A DNA stretch of 64,000 nucleotides from Stenopsyche tienmushanensis (taxonomy: Eukaryota; Arthropoda; Insecta; Trichoptera; Stenopsychidae): contig WACJ01000112.1 in the NCBI GenBank assembly GCA_008973525.1, positions 930,001-994,000 on the forward strand. The letters run 5' to 3'. The notes under the pieces are model-generated. The model saw nothing but the letters and a program-made list of their open reading frames with translations, was not told the DNA's origin and searched no databases. The position numbers and the translations under genes are program-made. Shown piece by piece: positions 40,301 through 51,814 of the stretch (position 1 is the stretch's first letter; every line of letters starts with the position of its first letter).

Positions 40301-42506
40301 TCTCAGATTATCTAAAAAAAATCATTTAAAACGATGATTCAATTATTCTTTTCGATGATCGTTGTATCATCATCGTAAAAGTCGAATCGATGAAATTGAG
40401 CACCACATTCGCACAAAATGAACGCTGGTCACGGCAATGCTTTTTTCGATAGACAACATGAACTCTAAGAATGACACGTTTGAAATTCCGTGTATACTAC
40501 GATTTTAAATTTATATTTTTTGCAATGCATATTTACATACACTTTCACCGATTTCATTAAAAACGGTGTGATTTTGACGTGAAAGTTGAGCTTTTCTGTG
40601 ATATTAAAAATTGTGAAATTTCTGCGTAGGTGTAAATTGTTTGCGTGCTTAAAATCTTGAATAAAATCAAAATTTGAATAATTCATTTTATTATTTTAAG
40701 GCCTACGCCCATCCGGAGTTGTGTGACCAATTTTTCTTATGCACAAATGGAACTCTGACAGTTGAGACTTGCGAGAACGGTCTTTTGTTCGATGGAAAAG
40801 GCGCAGTACATAATCACTGCAATTACAACTGGGCTGTGGACTGTGGAGCTAGAAAAGCCGATCGTGAGTATTATGAAAATTCATGAAAAACAAGTTCTAG
40901 GACTTTTAAACAGTTTTTGACCTCGTTCCCGAATGAACTGTCGTTGCAGAAAATCTGCAGAACCAAAGCGTACGCCTGTTGAATTCCGAATGCAAATTAT
41001 ATTTGAGCACTACTTCGATGTTTGCACGCACGCCTTTTACCCAAATTTATTTTTATTTTATGCAATAAACATCGCATAAATCACGAAATTCACAATGCCG
41101 TCAATTGTTAAAATTAACATAAATTTAACAAAGAGAAACTGAAAATATCCATAAACAATTCGAATACCATCAACGTGCTTATCAATTTTTCACGTGACTG
41201 CTATAAACTTTCATTCATACATGATTTTCGCTGATGAAAATTAGCATTTTTATGCGCCTTAAACAAAATTAATTTAATTTATGCGAATACTTGGGGATTG
41301 GATCATTTGAAGCAATCCAAATTGCTTGAACAACACAATGAATGTCATTTAAAAGGCTTTCAGATAATTGAAGGACATACTGCATTTCCTTTATTTTTGA
41401 ATACATTTCCTTGTATTTCGTCTGCGTTTTTTTAATAGTATGAATTCCTACTATTATAAATGGATTTTTTAAAAGTAACTTTGATTATTTTTAAGCAAAT
41501 GATTTTAAAAAGACACAAATACTATAATTTAGTAGTGGACGTTAGTTCACCCCTTGTTTAAAACACAAGCGATAATGATTAAATTCAAGTAAATTGAATA
41601 TTTTTTTAATTTCAATAACAGATCTTTTTCAGATTGATATATTTATAGAAATTTCTTCTAGAAATCCTATAACAGTATGTGATAAATAGATTACTTATAT
41701 TGTAAGCATCCTTGTTTTATTCATAAGATTTCTTCTTCGTGAGCTCTCTCTTGCTGAATGATGGCAATTGGTATATTTAGTGTAGTCTCACTGAATAATT
41801 CAATTGAATTGGATTGAGATAAATTACTTAAGATGCGTTGTTATTTATTTATCAAGCGATTGAGTTTAAATTGCTGATTCACGTAGAAAATTGCATTTAT
41901 ATTTACGCTATTTTATTTTTGTTAGTGACTCCCATATCTTCGCCTGGATGTGAATATATGTTCGGTATTTATCCCGATAGTGAAGATTGCTCTACCAGCT
42001 ATGTTAAATGCGCTTATGGTGCACCCCATCCTGAACCATGCGAACCTGGATTGGTATATGATCATCGCACTCATGGTTGCAACTGGCCTGATCTTCTCCA
42101 ACCATTCTGCAACCCCGAAGGTAAATAATCGTTATGTCATTATTTGTGTATGTTAATTTGCAGAGACACTACTGCATAATTTTGCGCCAAAGAGAAAGTC
42201 AAGTTGAAGAACATTCAATCGTGTCATCAACCGTGTAATCTTCGTCCACGCTTAATATGATTTTAATGCCAAATTTAAATTCTAGCCGTTGTCGGATTCA
42301 AATGTCCCACCAAAGTGCCATCAAATACGCAAGCTGCCAAATTCTGGCCATTCCCAAGATTCCCAGTGCCCGGAGACTGTCATCGTCTGATTACATGCGT
42401 CGAAGGACAGCCACGTCTGATCAGCTGCGGCGATGGAAAAGTCTTCGACGACAACAACTTGACGTGTGAAGACCCCGAATTGGTACCACACTGTGCAGGA
42501 CACTAA
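37393..42506 (+). CDS. obst-E: obst-E-like (CPAP3-E) secreted protein with three chitin-binding domains
   Basis: Five exons: 37393-37444, 40086-40144, 40701-40863, 41926-42120 and 42286-42506 (TAA). They total 690 bases, encoding 229 residues. Exon 1 is a signal peptide (MCGVTLLVGTVIAFVACG). CBD1 is split by a phase-0 intron after CPEQHGVQ and continues AYAHPELCDQFFLCTNGT; CBD2 contains SPGCEYMFGIYPDSEDC and CNWPDLLQPFC; CBD3 contains VVGFKCPTKVP, FWPFPRFPVPGDCHRLITC and CEDPELVPHC. The WPDL and RLITC..GQPRLISCG strings are typical of insect proteins annotated obstructor-E. The last intron found in the other three genes is absent, and the protein ends CAGH right after the final cysteine. The first intron is the longest of the cluster (2641 bases). 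The role in larval cuticle is inferred from the family. Poly(A) signals are at 42777 and 42781. Confidence 0.9.
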
Positions 42507-43920
42507 GTCTTTAATTAGTTTATCAACCAAAATCAACACCCACCAACATCTTAAAATGTAAATTTTAATTTGAATCTTCCCCAGATTGATTGTGATTTTT
42601 TTATATAATTTTTATTTTTCTACGAATGTACATAGCTATTCTTCCGGATTTCTCTTCAACGATTCGTAATCGATCGATTTAATTTATATCTGCAAGTTTT
42701 CATAATCCCATCATGAAGTGTATTATATTAGTATTTATTGTATCTGTAAATCGACTTAAAAAAATACTATTCTCTAAATAAATAAACATTTTTTCCATAT
42801 ACATTCGCCTTTTGTATAAGCTCCACGTACAATTTTAACGCTTGACATAACATCGCCTGTATTATTATGTTTTTGCCATAAAAGCGTTGGACGTTGATTA
42901 CAAATATGGACTCAAAAGACAATAATGGACGATATTAAATCAACCAGTTAGAAATAGAAAGTCCTCACCTTGTCTTTTCGCAATTAATTTTGTACTAAAA
43001 AAACGAATGCACGAAATTCTGGCTTACATTATACCACTCCTAAGCACATGTTATTCTAAAAATATTAGTGCATTCAACTCGCTTTTTACGTCTCGGCATA
43101 AAAACCATATATCTAGAACACAAATGGAGAATGGAATCGTAATATGACCTCGAAAGAGGTGGCATTTTTTTCCACAGCATCAAATTTGGTCTCCATCAAC
43201 GAGACATGTGTTACGAAAAAGGAAATTCAATTTGAGAACTTGTATCATATTCGATGAAATAATACGTCTATCCTGCTTGGAAGCTTAATCTTGCCTGTCA
43301 GCAGAGCCTATCGGATTTTTCCGCATTACGGGAAATATCTGGATGTGACGTCTGCTTTTAAAAAACACGTTTGATAAATAAGATTTCCTGCTCGCTTTCT
43401 CCGCGGATATCTTCTCTGCGCACAAAAGAGATAAAAGTGAAAGATGTTCGACCTTTGGATGAAAATGTGATTTTTGTCTTATAATACACACAATTTACTA
43501 CAAAATAGTCCCTCGTTGTTCAGAGCTCATAATGTAAATTTAAAGGGAACTGTTATTATATCCAGGAAAAAATAATTTTATTTAATAAATTTAAATAAAA
43601 TATTTATTTAAATAATAAATTAGACAGTTCATTGTATGAAATTTCATATACATTATCACTTTTATCATTTTAATTATGGAATTTTGGGACAAAAATTAAA
43701 ATGCATAGAACATAGTGTAACCATATGGTAACAAGAAGAATCATTTTCAATCAATTGCTGAATTTATCTAATTTGACAATTTAATCAAATCTGATATTTA
43801 TGAATAAAATATTTAATAAAATCAAATTTGCCAATATTTCCCCGCATATTTATAAAAATAATTAATAACTAGGAAAATTTGATTTTATGATTTGTTGACA
43901 TTGATATTATTAGCTAAAAA
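42507..43920 (+). other. 3' UTR of obst-E and intergenic sequence
   Basis: Overlapping AATAAATAAA at 42777-42786 is the likely poly(A) signal of obst-E, 271 bases after its stop. The rest is AT-rich without a supported gene. A minus-strand frame at 43285-43491 has no recognisable content. Confidence 0.5.
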
Positions 43921-43921
43921 A

Positions 43922-44120
43922 TGTGTTATGTGTTGTGTAATATGTTATAAAAGCTTGCTACTTGTGTAGTGGTTGTTTTATGCTGCGGATAGACACACAC
44001 ATATACACACAGAGTGGACGCAGTGCGGCGCATGCGCGTAGCGTCTCTTTGATGTATAGTTTGTTTCACTTTATGTGACATTCAAGTCAATTTGCCCTAC
44101 CACGTTCATATAAGTTTTAC
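43922..44120. repeat. Dispersed repeat, copy 1 (partner at 48.8 kb)
   Basis: Shares with 48775-48915, in the same order and orientation, GTGTTGTGTA.., GCTTGCTnCTnGTGTAnTGGTTG, TTTATnCT..., then TGnCATTCAAnT..AATTTG..TACCnCG.. . A CA/TA microsatellite and the 10-bp palindrome GCGCATGCGC (44028-44037) lie inside. Divergence is considerable, so I infer an old interspersed repeat. Confidence 0.5.
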
Positions 44121-44149
44121 TTTAATAAATGCTCGCAATAAAGAAAAGC

Positions 44150-44165
44150 GTGATCATATGATCAC
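44150..44165. repeat. Perfect 16-bp palindrome
   Basis: GTGATCATATGATCAC is its own reverse complement. It could be a dimer protein binding site or chance; nothing nearby explains it. Confidence 0.6.
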
Positions 44166-45732
44166 ACATTTTTGCTTAGAATTTTCACACGTGAATCAAA
44201 TAATTAGTTCGTCCTTGATCAAACGTATTCAGAAAGTTATATAAGGAAATGCGCTTATATGCAGCATTGAGAAATTGCAATTTATCTTGATTTATATGAA
44301 AGTTCATTTTTTATCAGATATGTAAAATGTACATGAAATGGATTTGCGAAAAATATGCAGGAATTTTCAATGAAATTATGAATGTCGCTGAAAACTTGTT
44401 TTAAGATAAGTCTTAAAACAATGATTGCCTATAAAGCATGCGGAAGACATTAACCTGCGTGGCAGAATTAATTATGGTATATGTATCATTTAGATCTTAA
44501 AGACCTGACGAAACAATCATGGCAGGCCGCTATTGTATACAATTTAATGATCCAAATAAGGCTCTGATTGAAAAACTGTTGATTTATCGCAGACGGTGGA
44601 TGTAATCGATGTATGAGTATGATAAAATATTGAGTCGATCGATGATTATTTGTAGTTTTGCATTGATTTTATGCAATTTTTCTGACGAAAGCAATGATGT
44701 CAAGGTACGTTTTTATTGTTAAATAATAGCAAAATCATTCAAAAAGAAACAAGTATAACCTGATCCGCATTTCAGAACACAATGCGTCTGCATTCTACTG
44801 CAAATATTATATCACACACGCCAAAGGCGAGCGACGGATAATCGAATCCGGGGCAATTTGGAGCTCGTGAAAGGAAAACTGATCGATGAGAAATTCGACT
44901 ATAATTGAAGTGCGAAAAAAAATCGTCGTTGACAATAACCGACATTTTTTCCCGGGGCAAGTTTTTTCAAATTCCGGTTAACACGAGTTGCACGACCAAA
45001 TGACTAATGACCTCAAGCTGAAGACACGTTGCAAGCCGAAATGGAATTTGCTAAAGTCGTCGACAAGGTTTAGTTCGGCGTGAATTGTATAAGTGAAGTA
45101 ACACGCTGGTCGATACAACTTTCGATTTCGTTCGAACAAAGTGAAAGTGATTTTAACACATTGAGGGACGCAATGCAGAATACATATTCAGAGGTTTTAT
45201 TATGTAAATTTTTTCAAAGAGGATTCGTTCTTGTGCTGTGGAAATCGTCGGATGTTTTCATCACGATATGAGACCTGCCATAATTCAAAGCGTCATCGTT
45301 ATTATACTTCCATCACATGAACATTGATCTCAATAATAATCGATACTTTACAACACAATATATATATATTTTGAATCGTGGAATTCAAAAACGAATTAAT
45401 CCTGTAATATTTCAATTCAAACACGTCATAATACTATCAGAATCAACCAAATCATCAATGCAAGTCCTATGTTATTACAATTAACAACATTGTTTCTTAT
45501 TGCAGTTATTAGTTTTCTGTAGAATATATTCCACTTTTGCCCTCAATAGATCTAAATTATGAGAACAGCATCAATGGCAGCATTATAAATTATAGATTTT
45601 GAAAAGACATATTTAATTTCCATTTATAATCAAGTAATCCCATAAATATCGAACGCACAGATCTATGATTTTCATCAATTTAGCTTTATACACACAAAAA
45701 TACATTAAACTTTGTATTTATTTGACATCTAG

Positions 45733-45973
45733 TATATAAAAAATATTATGTGTTTGTTCGTATGTAATGCGCTGCCATGCCGTTCATCGGATTGCAATAA
45801 AACTCCATCCACTTATTGCTAAAAATTGCGCGAGTAACATAGACATAGTTTAATATATAAAAAAATAATGTTTGTTTGTCTGTATGTAATGCGCTACCAT
45901 ACCGTTTATTCGATTGCGATAAAACTTTTTCAACTTATTGTTTATATCTGTATAAATAACATAAGCATAGTAA
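45733..45973. repeat. Tandem duplication, about 121-bp unit, two copies
   Basis: Unit 1 (45733-45853) and unit 2 (45854-45973) both run TATATAAAAAA..., GTTTGTnnGTATGTAATGCGCT, CCATnCCGTT, GATTGCnATAAAACT, ACTTATTG and AACATAnnCATAGT in the same order. The unit resembles a dispersed element rather than a coding repeat. Confidence 0.75.
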
Positions 45974-47639
45974 AAATATTATTTATGTACGCAGTTTGTT
46001 ATGCGAGACGTGTCCATTTTTTTGCATCAATCCATTTTCACATACTGACTCGTCTTTTATTAGGAATTTCTAAGGCAGAATATGAATTAATATGAGCACA
46101 TTTCCATATTTCTTTATTTCTACGCGAGCCACAGTTTGATATTCATTAATTTTAACGTTATAAAATATTAAAATAAACTATACAAAACCACATTTCAAAT
46201 TTGACTTACATACATTGGCTTGTTAAAGAGTTGTGATATTTTAAAAAATATCATGCTTTATGTCCAAATTCTCTAATCCTTGGCGGTATTTATTGAGTTA
46301 AAGTTCAACAGTCTCTGTCGACATTTTTCTTGATATATCAGAAAAAAAATTAAGAATACTCTTTATTTGTTCTATTAGAATAACAACATTTTTGAAATAT
46401 AAATAACATATAAATAACATTATAAATAATTTAACTATGCAATTTTCAAGACATTGATAATATGACTCTTCTCTTAGCATATATATATTAATATTGTTGC
46501 ATCTCCTGAATAATGCTAATGCAATTTCTGAAAAAAAAAATTATAACTCAAATACAAAGAGATATAAAGGATTTTTTTCCAATTGAAAGCATGTTTAAAC
46601 AATTAGGATATTTATACAATAAAAATTAATACTCACAATTTTTTAAAAATTTATTCAGCGAGGATTGAAAATCAGACAATATAAACTTGTAAAGTTGCTA
46701 GAAGTTATAGAAGGGTTGTAATGTCTTCAAGGAGCATCCCTTTGGAAATTGATGTGATATGCATACAATTTTTAATTTTACTTAGTTTTCTCATTAATTT
46801 TAAGACGAGCAGTCAAAACTGTTAATAAAATATTTGTTATATAATATACAATCTAAATGAATAAAAATCGCATAGTCGCCATAACGAATGTGTCGGTTAA
46901 TAGAACATTTTATTGTAATTTTTTGCCATAACAGTTTTTTTAGATATTGAAGCACAATCATCGTAATTAATATCATTCGTCACTAACAACCGAAACACAA
47001 AAAACGACAGTCATCAATGAATGCTGATTTAATCATCCGGAAATCATATTAAATCAGATGATATAACGAATTGATTCAGTCAAAATCGATAATATTTCAA
47101 TTTCATGACTGTCAAAATTGTCAGGATTTATAAATATTAGATTAAAAAAATATTAACTCGATTATATTTCGATTTGAAAGCCACCTATTGGTGCGGGTTG
47201 AATTAAATTTTCATCATTTTTTAGCGAAAAATTAATGCAGTATTTCTTTTATCGATCATAAATTATTTAGCGCATATGAAAATTTACTTCTTTTACTAAA
47301 TAAAATTGTTTTTACTCCATCTGCGTATTTTTAGACAAATAATCATCTAAGTATTTGCACAAATGTGATGAACAAATCCTACTATACTAGATGGCAGTAT
47401 GTACATAATATATTTGTAAATTATGTGTGAATAAATGAAAATGCTATTATTTTAAATAATTATATTTCCTACATTTATAAAATTAATATTAATGATATTT
47501 TTCAGCGATCATTTTACATTTTTCATATTTTTTACTCGACTAGTAAAAATTTCTTATACGTGCATATTTTATTATATACACATACGTATAGGATTTATAT
47601 TATTGGCATTAAAAAAATGAATGTGCGAAAAATATTTAT
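45974..47639. other. AT-rich sequence downstream of obst-B
   Basis: No supported gene. It separates the convergent obst-E (+) and obst-B (-) genes. It contains several TTTATT strings that could serve as minus-strand poly(A) signals for obst-B. Confidence 0.4.
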
Positions 47640-47641
47640 TT
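47636..47641 (-). terminator. AATAAA overlapping the obst-B stop codon
   Basis: On the minus strand the stop TAA runs directly into ATAAATAAATA, so an AATAAA overlaps the stop. If used, the 3' UTR would be only about 15-30 bases. Later hexamers downstream could be used instead. Confidence 0.35.
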
Positions 47642-50600
47642 ATTCTTCGGGTGCTGGTTCGGATTTGTTCTTCTTGGGTTTCATCGGTTTCCTCCTGCTG
47701 ACGAACGTCGAATCAACCACGCGTCTTGGTTTTTGGGTGGTTGGATTTTCCAAAGCGTGCAATTCAGCATCAGTCAATTGATCTTTGTACCATTCAGCGC
47801 TATAAACAATTATTTTTGAATTTATTCCCATCCAATTTAAATTGTTTGAATGTTTAAGATCATAAATGGATTACCATTCTGGAACATTTCTGGACCAATC
47901 GCAACGCTTGGTGTTATCATCGAAGACTTGTCCGAGTTTGCATCCGCTCCTCCTTGGAACATCACCGTTGATGCAAACGTAGAAATATTGACAATCATCA
48001 GGATCTGCGTATCTTGGATGACTCAAAGCAACTGATTCGTTCACTTTGGGGCATTCGAAATTAAATACATCTGAAATTTAATACAAAAATGTGTTAAAAA
48101 CGAAACAATTCCGATCGATCGAAGGATTTTTTTGCGCGTACCTTTGGTTCCGCATCCCTTCTTTTTCGCTTCATCGGCCCAGGTGCAAATTCCAGTTTTG
48201 TCATTAAATACCAAGCTGGCTGGACATGTGATCATATTGAATTTACCATCGACACAGTAGTAGAATTGGTCGCAGATGGACGCATCCTGGTGAGCGAAGT
48301 ATCCATGCAGACGAGGACAATTCTGGGTTGGGCGTGGTGTTTCTGAAATTATAATATATCTGTGTTGGATTCCTTCATGTGGTTTTCGGTGAAGGTCAGC
48401 CAGTGTCAACACTTTGATGACCTTCATTATCCGACCATGTAAACGACCTCTCGAATTGATCTGGAAAAGGAAATGGTAGAATGGAGCTTACGCAGTTTGG
48501 ACCTCTGGCTGCAGTCAATGTTAAACGGGAGGTCACACTTTTCTTGGTCGGGGCTGTAATCGTTGAAAACCATGCCATCTGGACAAAGCTTCTCTGTAAT
48601 TTCTCCATCTCTATAAAAATAAATTAATTTGGATTTATAAACATACAATTTATTTAAAAAAAAAATGTAGAAACTTTCAAGCAGTAGAAATGAAACTTGC
48701 TAGGACCTAGGAAAAGTTGATTTTATGCATTGCTTTTTTCTATTTTTGAACGGAAATTATTAGATAAAAGATGGCGCTGTGTTGTGTATATATAATAGAC
48801 TTGCTGCTGGTGTATTGGTTGCTTTATACTCTGTTTTCGACCAATTCCCACTTGAAGTTTCAATTTTCGTGATGTTCAATTTAATTTGTCATACCGCGCC
48901 CATCATGATTAATAAAAAGATGTGAGATTGATTACATAGTTCTTCCTTGAAAAACATAATATAAATTATAATCGATCATGTATTGAAAATGTATCTAATT
49001 TTTAAATAATACAATAGCCATTCATCATCCATAATAATAAATAATATTCAACAAGACTATCTTTGTTATACAAAATGTCTAATTTATGTACAATACTTAA
49101 TTTGATATTAATTCTGTATTATAATTCACAAAGTACATTTATGATACAAATTCATATACTATGCATATTCAGAAAATATACATATTTCAAAGCAATAATT
49201 GTACTTATATTTATAAATCGACAGGATATCAAAACCTTCAATAATATATTGAATTGCGTGTATGAATTAGATTTATTGATTTTGAATTGAAGAAGTCTTA
49301 ATTCTGCAGGCTGATAGCTTTTGAAAAATAATGATGATGATTTTAGCTGTAAAATGCATTGAATTTTTAAGAAAATAAAATCTTAAAATAAGCATCAGAT
49401 CTGTCAATCATTGATCTTAACAATAATTGTTAAATTTAATTGACTGATCGATAAAAAATAAAAGAGATGCAAAGCACTAAAACAGGTAAATCCATGGCCT
49501 CTGTATACCTATGATGTACTTTACATATTTATCAATTGTTGGTCGCCTTCAATTTTCATATTTTACAGATCTAAAGCTATAAAATTGATGTAAGCCTAGG
49601 GTTTTTTCTTGGAGTTGGATGATCGATTTTTAAGCTAACCTGCAGTCATAGTATTTATCACATTGTTCGGCATCAGCGAAGTATCCATTGGGTTCTGGAC
49701 ATTGACTCGATGTAGTGTCTTCGTTTTCAGGCTGTTCTCTGTCAGGTTGACCTGCCTTTCTTCGCGCTTGTTCGCGAGCCTCAGCTTTGCGTCCTTGCTG
49801 GGCGACGACCACTCCTGGAAAATTATTTCGCACAACCTTTAATGAACAGCTTTTATGAATATTCCGAGTTGCAACCTCGCATGTTGCAATCTAGATCACA
49901 TCTACATGATTTTATGCCATGACCTTGAGGCGATCAATAAATAACCAGAAGACATTTCGTAATGTCATTGATAATTTCGAGAACCGGTTCATTATAAACG
50001 TGAATATTTTTCCGCGATCGAAGGCTCTCAAATAATTAAAATGTACGATGAGATGCATGTCGATTTGAGTTCAAAAACCTGTTATGCATTGTTCTTTGCT
50101 ATGGTTAACGGATATTCATGAGGTTCAATTGAAGTACATTCGCTGTGGTTTGCAGACGGTGAAGTTCTTCAGCGCGTTTCTAATGAATTTATTGCCATCA
50201 ATCGACGATTATTCGAGTGATCCTTGATCTTTTCGTGGAAGCCTTGAAGGTCATCGTTTTGTTATAGATGCAAGAGTGTACTTATTGAAGTTAACCTTGC
50301 ATTTGGAATGCATTTATCATGTAATGCACAAAAGCGCCAATCATTTAATGAAAGTCACGCTGAAGAATTTCATCTATTTAGCTCGAAATGGCCAAACGAG
50401 ACTTCCATGCTGAGAAATCACATAACAAGTTTTGTGTATTGTAATTATTATAATAAGCATAATATTAGAAACATAATGGTTTTTCATTATAAAAAATATT
50501 CTCAATAATCTAGCTTTCTCTTATGACAAGTGAAACAAACAATTCCAGCCAAGTGATTCTCTCGACACCTTGCTAATTTTTATTTACGAAACAATTTTGG

Positions 50601-51467
50601 GAAATCCGGCAATTTCCAAAATAAGCTCAAATCATCAGCTTTGGATGGCAAATTAAACATTTTTAATAAAGTGGTTCGTCTTTGTGCAAACAGTGATTGC
50701 AACTCACACGACGGTTCATGTAACAAGAGCGAAAGGTTAACCGGTACCTGAGGATGCTTCTTGGCGCTTTATTGCGACCGTATTCGTACAAAAACCCATC
50801 AAAATTTCATAAACACTAGAAATTAAACTTATAAAATGCATATTCATACGATAAAGAGTTAATCTGATAAATTTTAAATATGCAAAACGCATCGACTACG
50901 AAATCTCCAATAGAAGTACGCATAAATTATTCTAAAATCATCAATGTTATTGCATGGAAATATTAGAAAATCCATAATTTATATCGATTCAAACTAAAAT
51001 TTTGTGGGATAACAACCAACATTGTTTTTCATCGCATCCTTATCTTATACTGGATATCAAATTAGACTCGAATGCTAATATGTGGATTCAATTGTTACAA
51101 GACGCTGCTCGCTTCTCGTTTAATATAAAACACAAAAAAATATTCAAGGTTCAAGAGTAGTATGACATTTGTGCATTTACTTTCTCTTTGGCATTTATTT
51201 GCAACCCAAGCACGTTGACAACTCTATACGGTTTCTATTTAAAATATTAATCGATCGGCGACTTTCGCACTAAATCTTTCCACGAAAAGAACCATCTTAA
51301 CACTTTTGTCATTTCATCACAAGAGATTGCACGATGCTCGAGATTTTCTTTCGAGGAAACCACAACATATCTTCGACAGATCTATCTGAGGTATCTTAGG
51401 CTATTTAATACTCACCGACGATCAATAAGAGGAAGAAAATTTTCGTGAGGCTCCTGATGGTGGCCAT
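47640..51467 (-). CDS. obst-B: obstructor-B (CPAP3-B), secreted protein with three chitin-binding domains
   Basis: Six exons in transcription order: 51467-51416, 49814-49640, 48610-48492, 48342-48142, 48070-47875 and 47799-47640 (TAA). They total 903 bases, encoding 300 residues. Exon 1 encodes a signal peptide (MATIRSLTKIFFLLLIVG). A charged linker of about 40 residues (Lys/Arg/Glu/Gln-rich) comes before CBD1, which is split by a phase-2 intron at CDKYYDC-R. CBD1 continues EKLCPDGMVFNDYSP, CDLPFNIDC and RSKLQ; CBD2 has CDQFYYCVDGKFNMITCPAS; CBD3 has FNFECPKVNES, HPRYADPDDCQYFYVCINGD and GCKLGQVFDD. The tail runs WYKDQLTDAELHALENP and ends Pro/Lys-rich (PMKPKKNKSEPAPEE). The string KFNMITCPA and the WYKDxLTDxELxxLENP tail are diagnostic for insect Obst-B. 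It is the only cluster member on the minus strand, convergent with obst-E. Confidence 0.95.
48775..48915. repeat. Dispersed repeat, copy 2 (partner at 43.9 kb)
   Basis: Lies in obst-B intron 2, upstream of exon 3. It matches the 43922-44120 repeat in order: GTGTTGTGTATA, GACTTGCTGCTGGTGTATTG, GTTGCTTTATACTCTG and ATGTTCAATTTAATTTG..TACCGCG. It is probably an ancient interspersed element. Confidence 0.5.
49982..49989. promoter_or_regulatory. AACCGGTT, Grainyhead-consensus motif in obst-B intron 1
   Basis: A perfect palindromic AACCGGTT in the context GAGAACCGGTTCATT, about 170 bases upstream of exon 2 on the transcribed strand. Grainyhead, the conserved epidermal barrier factor, binds this sequence. 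Two more AACCGGTN sites lie in or near the same intron (50739 and 51543). Function is inferred. Confidence 0.4.
50739..50746 (+). promoter_or_regulatory. AACCGGTA, Grainyhead-like motif in obst-B intron 1
   Basis: The second AACCGGT core in the first intron of obst-B, in the context GGTTAACCGGTACC. It differs from the consensus only at the last base. Confidence 0.3.
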
Positions 51468-51500
51468 TGTGGTTGGATATTACAATACTAGTTGAATGGA

Positions 51501-51513
51501 TATATATACCGTA
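51501..51513 (-). promoter_or_regulatory. Candidate TATA box of obst-B
   Basis: Minus-strand GGTATATATATCC lies about 35-45 bases upstream of the ATG at 51467. Transcription start would fall within the last few bases before the ATG, so the 5' UTR would be very short. Position supports it, but the AT-rich surroundings weaken the case. Confidence 0.45.
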
Positions 51514-51542
51514 ATATATTTATGAGATATATTACACTACTC

Positions 51543-51567
51543 AACCGGTCTGTCCGGGTATCCGGAC
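51543..51567. promoter_or_regulatory. GC-rich promoter block of obst-B: AACCGGTC plus palindrome GTCCGG-GTAT-CCGGAC
   Basis: AACCGGTC (51543-51550), one base from the Grainyhead palindrome, is followed directly by a perfect inverted repeat GTCCGG (51552-51557) and CCGGAC (51562-51567) around GTAT. The block lies about 80-100 bases upstream of the obst-B ATG and 30-40 bases upstream of the TATA-like box, in otherwise AT-rich sequence. Confidence 0.4.
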
Positions 51568-51814
51568 TTGAATGATGCTCGATTGGTTTTCCTCCAACGC
51601 TCTTTCATTCTATTCAAACTCAGACCAGTGCTTCTCAAATTTTAAAGTATATTGTTATCGTCTGAAAACGCATGCGGGATTCCTAATATCTGATCTATGT
51701 GAATTTTAGCATAATACGAAACAGAACATGACGATGAACAATGATGTGATGTGAATTTATAGTTATTTAGTTGAAAGATTTAAATCGTCATTGTTATCAT
51801 TATATTCCAGGACT

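Noticed and set aside
49920..49928. TCAAGGTCA (minus strand) in obst-B intron 1, a perfect FTZ-F1 site
   Set aside because: The degenerate consensus YCAAGGYCR is expected a few times in 64 kb by chance, and only this one perfect match lies near a cuticle gene, so it is not significant by itself.
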